NCBI GenBank assembly: GCA_002412495.1
Contig: DHVE01000135.1
Location: forward strand, 1-16,640
DNA: 16,640 nucleotides
Direction of reading: 5' to 3'
Source of the DNA: Betaproteobacteria bacterium UBA5216
Lineage (GTDB): Bacteria > Pseudomonadota > Gammaproteobacteria > Burkholderiales > SG8-41
In this document: positions 7,070 to 14,344 of the stretch, one piece after another
Numbering within the stretch: the first letter of the stretch is position 1
Layout: every line of letters starts with the position of its first letter
The notes under the pieces: generated by a model
Told to the model about the DNA's origin: nothing
The model's database searches: none
What the model saw: only the letters and a program-made list of their open reading frames with translations
Translations under genes and position numbers: made by a program

Positions 7070-8977
7070 ATGGTCGCCTCTCCCACGCCCGCACGAGCGC
7101 CCGATCCCGAAAAACTCGTCTTCGCGGAGCGCGTCTATACCGCGCTGCGCCTTGACGTCGCGAGTCTTGCCGCCACCGTGGCGGGCGCCGCCGTCATTAC
7201 CGCGCTGGCGTGGAGCAAACCGGGGCCGGCGTGGGCGGCGGGATGGTTCATCGTGATGTTATCGGCTGCCGGCCTGTGGGCCGCGCTGCTCGCCGCCTTT
7301 CACCGCGCGGAGCCGGGTGCGGACGCCGTGAATCCATGGCGCGCGCGCGCCTTATGGGGCGCAGTGTTGCAAGGCATTGCATGGAGCGGCGCCGGCGTGC
7401 TGTGCCTGCTGTCCGGCAATCAGACCCTGCACATCGCCGCCGCACTCGTGTTAACCGGCATCTGCGCCGCGGCCATGCCCGCGCTGGCGGCGCTGTGGCG
7501 CGTCTACGCCGCCTTTTGCGTGCTCACACTCGCGCCGGCCGCGCTGATGTTGTGGATTGGCGGCGGGCCAGTGTCGCCCCTGATCGCTGCGGCCCTGCTT
7601 GCCATCATGGCGCTGCTGCTCGTCGTGGCGCGCCGGCACGGCATGCTGCTCGGTCACGCCTTCGAACTGGCGTTCCGCAACGATCTCGGCATGCAACAGG
7701 CGCGGCGGGAAATCGCGCGCATCAACGCGGACAACGCCACGCTCACCGCGGAAGCCGCGGCGTATCAGCGGACGCGCGAAGAACTCACGCGCACCAAAGA
7801 GGCCGCCGAAGCCGCCACGCGCGCCAAGAGCGCGTTTCTCGCCAACATCAGCCATGAGGTTCGCACGCCGCTGCACAGCATCGTCGGGCTTGCCAACATC
7901 GCCATGCGCGAACAGCCGCCGGCTTCGACGCTGAATTATCTGGTCAAAATCCTGACGGCGGCCCATTCGCTGATGGGTACCGTGAGCAGCGTGCTCGATT
8001 TCTCGAAAATTGAATCCGGACAGTTGATGCTCGAAAAAACGCCGTTTCGCATGCGCGACATCACCGAAAACGTGCAGGGCATTTTCAGCACCATGGCGCT
8101 GGAAAAAGGTCTCGTCTTTCAGGTGCTGGTTGATCCGGGATTTCCGGCGCGCGTCACCGGCGACCCGGTGCGTATCGCGCAAATCATGCATAACTTTGTC
8201 AGCAACGCGATCAAGTACACGGCGCAGGGCTCGGTCACGCTTGACGTACGCACCATCGCGCGCGGCACGGATCGCGTCACCGCGAAAATAACCGTCATCG
8301 ATACCGGTGCCGGTCTCACGGAAACACAGCAGGCGGCGCTGCTGGTTCCCGCGCCGCGCGGTCCCACCGCCGCGCCGGCCGCCAGCACGCCCGGACTGGG
8401 CATTGCCATCTGCCAGCATCTGGCCACCAGCATGGGCGGACACATCGGTGTGGATAGCGAACCCGGCAAGGGCAGCCGCTTTTGGGTGGAAGTACCTTTC
8501 GCGCTGCCTACTAGCAAGGAACAGTCCGGCGCGGGCGAGGCCGGCGACACCGGCAACACAGGCGACGACAAGAAATCCACGGCACTCACGGGCCTGTCGG
8601 TGTTGCTGGTCGAAGACAACAAACTGAATCAGATGGTCGCGAGCACGCTGCTCGAACGCCAGGGCGTGAAGATTTCCATCGCCAACAACGGCCAGGAAGC
8701 CGTGGATGCCATTCTGCGCGACGGCAAAGTGTTCGACGCCGTGCTGATGGATCTCGACATGCCGGTGATGGACGGCAAGGAGGCCACGCAAATCATCCGC
8801 GAAAAAATATCCGCCGACGAACTGCCGATCATTGCCTTGACGGCCAACGCGCTGGCAACCGACATGCGCGTCTGCCTTGAGATCGGCATGAACGCCTACC
8901 TCACCAAGCCCATTGTGCCGAATGATTTATTCAGCGCGATTGCGCGCGCCGCGAAAAAGCAACCCGCCGGCGGTTAG
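7070..8977 (+). CDS. Membrane-bound hybrid sensor histidine kinase with receiver domain
   Basis: A 635-aa hybrid kinase. The N-terminal region has about six membrane segments (near residues 30-48, 54-77, 94-114, 120-142, 145-164 and 169-187) with almost no periplasmic domain. A coiled-coil linker (about 205-255) leads to the HisKA H-box SHEVRTPLHS with phospho-accepting His262. The HATPase domain has the N-box HNFVSNAIKYT (Asn375), G1 DTGAG (Asp411) and G2 GLGIA. A receiver domain (about 510-630) has acidic Glu515-Asp516, phospho-Asp561, Thr591 and Lys613. The ATP lid between G1 and G2 is Ala/Pro-rich and lacks the usual F-box. The ATG at 7070 follows a weak AGG; an open frame to 6887 overlaps the cupin gene. 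No HPt or output protein is nearby, so its target is unknown. Confidence 0.92.
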   Translation: MVASPTPARAPDPEKLVFAERVYTALRLDVASLAATVAGAAVITALAWSKPGPAWAAGWFIVMLSAAGLWAALLAAFHRAEPGADAVNPWRARALWGAVLQGIAWSGAGVLCLLSGNQTLHIAAALVLTGICAAAMPALAALWRVYAAFCVLTLAPAALMLWIGGGPVSPLIAAALLAIMALLLVVARRHGMLLGHAFELAFRNDLGMQQARREIARINADNATLTAEAAAYQRTREELTRTKEAAEAATRAKSAFLANISHEVRTPLHSIVGLANIAMREQPPASTLNYLVKILTAAHSLMGTVSSVLDFSKIESGQLMLEKTPFRMRDITENVQGIFSTMALEKGLVFQVLVDPGFPARVTGDPVRIAQIMHNFVSNAIKYTAQGSVTLDVRTIARGTDRVTAKITVIDTGAGLTETQQAALLVPAPRGPTAAPAASTPGLGIAICQHLATSMGGHIGVDSEPGKGSRFWVEVPFALPTSKEQSGAGEAGDTGNTGDDKKSTALTGLSVLLVEDNKLNQMVASTLLERQGVKISIANNGQEAVDAILRDGKVFDAVLMDLDMPVMDGKEATQIIREKISADELPIIALTANALATDMRVCLEIGMNAYLTKPIVPNDLFSAIARAAKKQPAGG

Positions 8978-8981
8978 CGCG

Positions 8982-9545
8982 TTAAAACAAGTGCACCGCG
9001 GTCGGCGCCAGAAATCCGATGGCCGCGAACGCAATGCCCACCATGCCCAATCCCATGGCGCCCCACATCAGAAACGCCGCGCCCGTAATCACATTGGCGG
9101 ACGCCAGCACAATGGCAATCTGCAATGCGCCCGACGCCACTTCAAATTGATGGTAAGCCGCCAGCGCGCGGTCGCGTTTCTTCTCGGATTCCTTGGCGCG
9201 CGCCGCGAGTTCCTTGCGGCCTTCCTGCGTGTCGGGCTCGCTGTCATAACGCTCGGCGGCTTTTTTCCAGCTCGCGATGCGCTTGTCGATAATCGCGCGG
9301 GCTTCCGGCGTGGGAGCCAGCGACGCGTCCACTTCAAGCGATTCGGCGGCGGTGCGCAGCGTGGTCAGGCGGATGGTCTTGGCCTGAAAAAACGCCCACA
9401 GGTTAGACGCCTCGATGTTGCGCGAAAGCGCCTCGGTTTGTGCACTGCTGCCGAGCGTTTCCGAGAACGCCAGAAAGGCCGCCAACACGGCAATCAACAG
9501 CGCAACTTTTTTGTTCGATGGATCAATATGGCCTGCGCCAGACAT
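8982..9545 (-). CDS. DUF4337-family membrane protein
   Basis: A 187-aa protein matching the DUF4337 pattern. One hydrophobic segment near the N-terminus (about residues 13-30, VALLIAVLAAFLAFSE) is followed by a soluble, charged alpha-helical middle with coiled-coil character (about 45-135). Two closely spaced hydrophobic segments lie at the C-terminus (about 137-182). The family has no established function. AGGTGA lies just before the ATG. The gene is convergent with the hybrid kinase, with only 4 nt between stop codons, and lies 48 nt after the RND permease stop on the same strand. It could be co-transcribed with the pump, but nothing in its sequence suggests a role in efflux. Confidence 0.85.
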   Translation of the reverse strand: MSGAGHIDPSNKKVALLIAVLAAFLAFSETLGSSAQTEALSRNIEASNLWAFFQAKTIRLTTLRTAAESLEVDASLAPTPEARAIIDKRIASWKKAAERYDSEPDTQEGRKELAARAKESEKKRDRALAAYHQFEVASGALQIAIVLASANVITGAAFLMWGAMGLGMVGIAFAAIGFLAPTAVHLF

Positions 9546-9580
9546 GGTTCACCTCTCTCGATTTTTATATAAAAATTATT

Positions 9581-9590
9581 TAAAAACAAA
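9581..9590 (+). repeat. Dispersed intergenic motif TTAAAAACAA, copy 3
   Basis: It sits in the 48-nt gap between the RND permease stop and the DUF4337 start, within the AT-rich run ATTATTTAAAAACAAATGCT. Read on the minus strand it places TTGTTTTTAAAT about 35 nt ahead of the DUF4337 ATG, so it could contribute to a promoter or to a transcript end. Confidence 0.45.
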
Positions 9591-9593
9591 TGC

Positions 9594-12500
9594 TTATAAT
9601 ACTTCCGCTGCCACCCCAGATGGCTCGTCATCGGTGGCCCCGCGCGGTTTGCCGGTTAACAGCGTATACGCCGCCGGTATCACATACAACGTGAGTATGG
9701 TACCAAACACCAACCCGCCCGCAATCACCCAACCAATCGGGCGGCGCGCCTCCGCGCCCGCGCCCGTGGCAATCGCAAGCGGCACCGCGCCCAGCACCAT
9801 CGCGCCGGTGGTCATCAGAATCGGACGCAGCCGTAGCGCGGCGGCCTCGGTGACCGCCGCGAATTTATCCTTGCCGCCCGCCATCAGCTGATTGGCAAAC
9901 TCGACGATCAGAATGCCATGCTTGGTGATCAGCCCCACGAGCATGATAAGTCCCACCTTGCTGTAGACGTTGAGCGTGCCGCCGGCCCCATACACATTCG
10001 CCAGCAGCAGCAACGCCCCCAACGCACCCGTCATCGCCAGCGGCACCGTCAGCATGATGATAAACGGCGAGACAAAACTTTCGAACTGCGCCGCCAGTAC
10101 AAGATAAATAAACGCCAGCGCCAGCACGAATATCATCAGCAACTGCTGGCCCGACTCGCGGTACTCGCGCGATTCGCCGTCCAGCGCGGTCTGCGCGTTC
10201 GGCCCGAGCTCCTCGCGCCCGACCGTCTCCAGAAACGTCAGCGCCTCTTCCATCGTGTAATCCGGCGCGAGGCTGGCGGTGATGATTGCCGCACGCAGCC
10301 GGTTGAAGTGATTGAGCTCCTTCGGCGCGACCGTCTCTCTCAGTTGCACGATGTTCGACAGTTGCACCAATTGCCCGTCGCGCGCGCGCACGTAGATCGA
10401 CGTGAGATCGGTGGGCTGCGTGCGATCCTTGTCTTCCAGACGCACGATCACGTCGTATTGCTTGCCTTCGCGCTTGAAGCGCGTGACCTGCCTGCCGCCC
10501 AGCAGCGTTTCCAGCGTGCGGCCGATGGCGTCCACCTCCGCGCCGACCGAGGACACTTTTTCGCGGTCCACGTGGATCGCCAACTGCGGCTTGTTGAGTT
10601 TCAGATCGCTATCAACGTTCATCAGCTTCGGATTCTTGCGCGCGCGCGCAATGATTTTTTGCGTAAGCTGGTCGAGTTCTTCGTACGAGGTACCCTGCAC
10701 CACGAACTGCACCGGCTGGTTGCGGAAATTCTGCCCCAGCGACGGCGGATTGATCGGGAACGCCATCACCCCCGGCATCATGCCGAACATCTTGGGCGCG
10801 ATTTCCTTTGAGATGTCGATCTGACTGCGCTTGCGATCCTTCCAGTCCTTGAGGCGTACAAACGAGAACGCCAGATTGACCGGGTTGGGCTTATCCAGCC
10901 CCGGCGCCACCGCCACGAAATAACTCGCGATCTCCGGCACGTCCTTGTAGACCGTTTCCCAGATGCGCGCGTAGCCGTCGGTAAACTCGACGGTCGCACC
11001 TTCGGGCGCCAGCATCACACCGAAAATAAAGCCGCGGTCTTCCAGCGGCGCGAGTTCCGATTTCAGCATTTGCGACAAACCCGCCATCGCCGCGATGATC
11101 AGCGGGAACCCCACGACCACCACCACGCGATTACGCAACACCCAGCCCAGCGAGCGCTGGTAGGTATGGTTCATCCAGGTGAAAAACCGCTCGGTGGCGT
11201 TATAAATCGCGCCATGCCGGGCATGGCCCTTTAGCAGCACCGAACACATCATCGGCGTCAGCGTGAGCGACACAAAGCCCGACACCAGCACCGCCATCGC
11301 CACCGTCAGCGCGAATTCCGTAAAGAGCTTGCCGGTGTTACCGGTGGCGAACACCAGCGGCACGAACACCGCGGCAAGCGTCACCGTCATCGCCATCACC
11401 GCGAACGCAATTTCTCGGCTGCCGATGATCGCGGCGCGAAACGGCGGCACGCCTTCCTCGATGTGGCGATGAATGTTTTCAAGCACCACGATCGCGTCAT
11501 CGACCACCAGACCAATCGCCAGCACCATGCCCAGCAACGTCAGAATATTGATGGTGAAACCAAACAGCCACAAAAAGAAACATGCGCCGATCAGCGACAC
11601 CGGGATGGTGACAAACGGAATCAGCGTCGAGCGAAACGACCGCAAAAACAAAAATATCACCAGCGTCACCAATATCATCGCCTCGACAATGGTGCGGTAC
11701 ACCGCGTTAATCGACTCTTCGATGAATAGCGACGAGTCGAATGCCACGAACACCTTCACGCCTTCCGGCAGGCTTGCCTGGATGCGCGGCAATTGCGCCT
11801 TCACCGCCTGCGCCACGCCCAGCGTGTTGGCGGTGGATTGCTTGACGATGCCCAACCCCACCGCGGTATTGCCGTTGACGCGCACGATATTGCGGTCGTC
11901 CACCGCACCGAGTTCCGCGCGCCCGATATCCTTCAGGCGCACCGGATAACCGCGCGCCTCGGTCACGATGAGATCGTTAAACTGCGCCGGCGTGCGCAGA
12001 TCGGTTTCGGTCAACACCGTGAATTCGCGCTTTTTACTTTCGATGCGACCCGACGGCACCTCGATATTCTGGCGGCGCAGCGCGGTCTCCACATCCAGCG
12101 GCGTCAGCCCGAATCCCGCCAGCCGGTCACGGTCGATCCAGATTCGCATCGCGTACTTGCGCTCGCCGCCGATGATGACCGAGGCCACACCCGGCAACGA
12201 CTTCAGCGAATCGGCGACGTAACGGTCGGCGTAATCGGTGATGTACAGCGCGTCGCGCGTGTCGCTGTAAAACGCGAGCCAGATGATCGCCTGCGCATCG
12301 GCCTCGATCTTGGAGACTATCGACTCCTGCGTCTCGTCGGGCAGCCGCCCGCGCACGCGTGCCACGCGGTCTCGCACATCGTTCGCCGCCGAATCGACGT
12401 TGCGCTCCGGCACGAATTCCACGGTAATCTGCGACACCTCCTCGCGCGAAACTGACTTGATGGTGCGCACGCCCTCGATGCCGGACAGCGAATCTTCCAG

Positions 12501-12698
12501 CGGCTGCGTCACCTGCGACTCGATCACCTGCGCCGACGCGCCGGTATACACCGTGCGCACCGACACCACCGGCGTATCGATCTTCGGATACTCCCGCACC
12601 GACAGCCGCGTGAAAGCGATAACGCCGAGCAGCACGATGACAAGACTCATCACAGTGGCGAGGACGGGGCGGCGGATGCTGAGTTCGGGCAAGAACAT
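9594..12698 (-). CDS. RND multidrug efflux permease (HAE1/AcrB family)
   Basis: A 1034-aa inner-membrane proton/drug antiporter of the HAE1 branch. It starts with the typical MFLPELSIRRPVLATVMSL first helix. It has 12 predicted membrane helices and two large periplasmic loops between TM1-2 and TM7-8. The proton-relay aspartates are Asp400-Asp401 in GLVVDDAIVVLENI of TM4, and the relay lysine is in the TM10 region GLITKHGILIVEFANQ. It would form a trimer and work with the membrane fusion protein at 13168-14235 plus an outer-membrane channel that is not in this window. The Shine-Dalgarno before the ATG is weak (TTAAAGA). A 469-nt insert carrying a four-helix-bundle gene separates it from its fusion-protein gene. 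Substrates are not predictable. Confidence 0.96.
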   Translation of the reverse strand: MFLPELSIRRPVLATVMSLVIVLLGVIAFTRLSVREYPKIDTPVVSVRTVYTGASAQVIESQVTQPLEDSLSGIEGVRTIKSVSREEVSQITVEFVPERNVDSAANDVRDRVARVRGRLPDETQESIVSKIEADAQAIIWLAFYSDTRDALYITDYADRYVADSLKSLPGVASVIIGGERKYAMRIWIDRDRLAGFGLTPLDVETALRRQNIEVPSGRIESKKREFTVLTETDLRTPAQFNDLIVTEARGYPVRLKDIGRAELGAVDDRNIVRVNGNTAVGLGIVKQSTANTLGVAQAVKAQLPRIQASLPEGVKVFVAFDSSLFIEESINAVYRTIVEAMILVTLVIFLFLRSFRSTLIPFVTIPVSLIGACFFLWLFGFTINILTLLGMVLAIGLVVDDAIVVLENIHRHIEEGVPPFRAAIIGSREIAFAVMAMTVTLAAVFVPLVFATGNTGKLFTEFALTVAMAVLVSGFVSLTLTPMMCSVLLKGHARHGAIYNATERFFTWMNHTYQRSLGWVLRNRVVVVVGFPLIIAAMAGLSQMLKSELAPLEDRGFIFGVMLAPEGATVEFTDGYARIWETVYKDVPEIASYFVAVAPGLDKPNPVNLAFSFVRLKDWKDRKRSQIDISKEIAPKMFGMMPGVMAFPINPPSLGQNFRNQPVQFVVQGTSYEELDQLTQKIIARARKNPKLMNVDSDLKLNKPQLAIHVDREKVSSVGAEVDAIGRTLETLLGGRQVTRFKREGKQYDVIVRLEDKDRTQPTDLTSIYVRARDGQLVQLSNIVQLRETVAPKELNHFNRLRAAIITASLAPDYTMEEALTFLETVGREELGPNAQTALDGESREYRESGQQLLMIFVLALAFIYLVLAAQFESFVSPFIIMLTVPLAMTGALGALLLLANVYGAGGTLNVYSKVGLIMLVGLITKHGILIVEFANQLMAGGKDKFAAVTEAAALRLRPILMTTGAMVLGAVPLAIATGAGAEARRPIGWVIAGGLVFGTILTLYVIPAAYTLLTGKPRGATDDEPSGVAAEVL

Positions 12699-12712
12699 TC
12701 TTTAAACTTTAG

Positions 12713-12742
12713 GGATGAAGGCGGAAGGATGAAGGATGAAAA
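12713..12742 (+). repeat. Left arm of a perfect 30-nt inverted repeat
   Basis: The arm is four 7-nt units reading inward (GGATGAA three times, with GGCGGAA as the second unit) followed by AA. Its reverse complement is identical to 13105-13134. The arm lies 4 nt beyond the stop codon of the four-helix-bundle gene and 14 nt from the RND permease start codon. Confidence 0.93.
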
Positions 12743-12746
12743 CAAC

Positions 12747-13118
12747 CTAACGTTTTGGCATTTTCAGTTTCGCTTGCTTTGCTACGGTTACGAAAATTGA
12801 CATTAACTCTTCAGTCTCTGCCATTAACGGAATCACTGTGGATGACTTCATCACTTTTGCTTCATGCAAGAGGTCCATCCAGTAGGCAGATTCGTCCAAC
12901 TCCTGCAACAACCCCTCAATCTTGCTGACAAAATCCGCAACTGATTTGCCACGCCGCGCTTCGCGATAATGCGCGCCAACAGAAGTCCCGGAACGAAGCA
13001 ATTGCCGCCCAAGTACCTGCGCGACGACAGACTTGGGAAGCGAACCGTACAGGCCAATCACCGCCAACGCATAAGATCGAGTCCGCAAACCAAGATCACG
13101 CTTTTTTTCATCCTTCAT
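12747..13118 (-). CDS. Four-helix-bundle protein (23S rRNA intervening-sequence / S23 type)
   Basis: A 123-aa protein of the S23/IVP family, small all-helical proteins often encoded within 23S rRNA intervening sequences or standing alone, and related to the Avd accessory proteins of diversity-generating retroelements. Visible features are the LRTRSYALAV start of helix 1, the conserved turn LRSGTSVGAHYREARRGKSVADF, an amphipathic third helix (IEGLLQELDESAYWMDLL) and a basic C-terminus. The function of family members is unsettled; nucleic-acid binding is suspected. The ATG at 13118 lies inside the right arm of the inverted repeat, whose GGAAGG abuts it. Base composition is visibly less GC-rich than its neighbours, suggesting acquisition. 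It is in the same orientation as the pump genes that flank it. Confidence 0.88.
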   Translation of the reverse strand: MKDEKKRDLGLRTRSYALAVIGLYGSLPKSVVAQVLGRQLLRSGTSVGAHYREARRGKSVADFVSKIEGLLQELDESAYWMDLLHEAKVMKSSTVIPLMAETEELMSIFVTVAKQAKLKMPKR

Positions 13119-13134
13119 CCTTCCGCCTTCATCC
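13105..13134 (-). repeat. Right arm of a perfect 30-nt inverted repeat
   Basis: On the minus strand it is the same four 7-nt units as the left arm followed by AA. It covers the first codons of the four-helix-bundle gene and supplies its only purine-rich ribosome-binding sequence. A short GATTCAAA-type direct repeat (13136-13150) and another GGATGAAGGCG copy lie just outside it. Confidence 0.93.
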
Positions 13135-13167
13135 TTTGAATCTTTTGAATCATTGGCGCCTTCATCC

Positions 13168-14235
13168 CTATTTCACCACCTTGACCGCCATGCCCGGCTG
13201 CAACATCGGCTGATTCTCGGTAATCACCAGATCTCCCGCCGCCACGCCTTGCGTGATTTCCACTTCACCCGTGCGCCGCGCGCCAAGTTTGACTTCCATC
13301 AACAGCGCCTTGCCGTCAACCACCTTGAACAAAAATGTCTTGTCGCCACGCGGGCTGATCGCCTGCTCCGGCACGACCACCACGTCCGCGCGGCTGTCGA
13401 GTTCAAGGCTTACCCGCGCGAACATGCCCGGCTTCAGCCGCGTGCCGGGATTCGGCACGCGCGCGCGCAGCATCACGGTACGGGTTTTTTCATCGACCGA
13501 GGTTTCGACCGCATACACGCGCCCCTGAAAACGTTCGTCCGGGTAGGAATCCACCCGCACGCGCACGGGTTGCTCTCGCGTGATCTTGCCGAGAAAAGTT
13601 TCTGGAATCCGGAAATCGAGCTTCATCACGTCGATCTTGTCGAGCCGCGCGATGTCGTCACCCGCGCGCAAGTAAGCCCCCGCGCTGATCTGCCGCAGGC
13701 CGACGATGCCCGCGAACGGCGCCCGCAACTCGGTTTTTGCCATGCGCGCTTCGTCTTCCTGACGCCGCGCGGTGGTTTTGCGCCACGCTTCGCGCGCATC
13801 ATCGAGCGCCTGCTGGCTGATGAAATTTTTCTTGAACAATTCAGCCGTGCGCTCCGAGCGCTGTTGCGCCAGTCGCTCGTCGGCGCGGCTGGCTTCCAGC
13901 TGCGCACGCACTTCCGCCGCATCCAGCGTAACCAGCGGCGCGCCCGCCGCGACTGGCTGCCCTTCATTGAATTGAATGGCAGCCACGCGACCGGCGATTT
14001 CGGGACGGATCATCACCGACTCATTTGCCACCAGCGTGCCCACCGCACTGATTTCATTCGCCAGCGTGGCCGCGCGCGCGGGCGCGGCCTTGACCGACAG
14101 CACCATCGCCGGCTTGGCCCCGGCCTTGTCTTTTTCCTTGTCTTTATCGGCCGATTTGGATTTTGCGTCCTGCGCCAACGCCGGAAACGCGCCGCACGCC
14201 GCCACAATGCCCGCGAATACTATAATTTTGATCAT
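13168..14235 (-). CDS. RND efflux membrane fusion (periplasmic adaptor) protein
   Basis: A 355-aa HlyD/AcrA-type adaptor linking the RND permease to an outer-membrane channel. The signal peptide (MIKIIVFAGIVAACGAFPALA) is followed by a short Lys/Asp-rich linker (KSADKDKEKDK). Then come the first lipoyl half (SVMIRPEIAGRVAAIQFNEGQ), an alpha-helical hairpin (about residues 95-150, with QQALDDAREAWRKT), and the second lipoyl half (LRAPFAGIVGLRQISAGAYL). A beta-barrel and a membrane-proximal domain ending GMAVKVVK complete it. The ATG at 14235 gives a proper signal peptide; a longer frame to 14487 overlaps the pabB 3' end and lacks one. No lipobox Cys is seen, so it is not evidently a lipoprotein. 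The stop codon falls in a repeat copy bordering the IVS-like element. Confidence 0.93.
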   Translation of the reverse strand: MIKIIVFAGIVAACGAFPALAQDAKSKSADKDKEKDKAGAKPAMVLSVKAAPARAATLANEISAVGTLVANESVMIRPEIAGRVAAIQFNEGQPVAAGAPLVTLDAAEVRAQLEASRADERLAQQRSERTAELFKKNFISQQALDDAREAWRKTTARRQEDEARMAKTELRAPFAGIVGLRQISAGAYLRAGDDIARLDKIDVMKLDFRIPETFLGKITREQPVRVRVDSYPDERFQGRVYAVETSVDEKTRTVMLRARVPNPGTRLKPGMFARVSLELDSRADVVVVPEQAISPRGDKTFLFKVVDGKALLMEVKLGARRTGEVEITQGVAAGDLVITENQPMLQPGMAVKVVK

Positions 14236-14344
14236 GAAGACTGCCCATGCGCGCCGCCCTTGCGGTAGCGCGCGGAAAAGATGTGATTGTAATCCTTGCG
14301 GAAACCGCCGCTCTGCTTTCAGAAAGCGAAAAGCCGAGGAAATG

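Larger units (their letters stand above)
12710..13170. mobile_element. IVS-like element: four-helix-bundle gene enclosed by inverted repeats, inside an RND operon
   Basis: The gap between the two pump genes contains one small gene bounded by perfect 30-nt inverted repeats (12713-12742 and 13105-13134). A 14-nt outer inverted match also exists (12710-12723 against 13157-13170), and its right copy covers the fusion-protein stop codon. The interior is visibly more AT-rich than the pump genes. By family knowledge, S23/IVP four-helix-bundle genes occur in 23S rRNA intervening sequences that end in complementary arms. This element has that architecture in a protein operon. Mobility is inferred; no transposase is encoded and no clear target duplication is seen. 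Confidence 0.5.

Noticed and set aside
7451..8791. A 446-codon open frame on the minus strand opposite the hybrid kinase
   Set aside because: It is composed of low-information His/Arg/Gly-rich sequence typical of antisense frames in GC-rich genes. The plus-strand product has full kinase and receiver motifs.
12747..13118. The four-helix-bundle gene as part of a diversity-generating retroelement (Avd)
   Set aside because: No reverse transcriptase, template repeat or variable-repeat target is present in the window; the similarity is at family level only.
13153..14268. A 371-codon plus-strand open frame opposite the membrane fusion protein
   Set aside because: No recognisable domain, and His/Arg-rich shadow composition. 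The opposite strand encodes an unmistakable adaptor protein.
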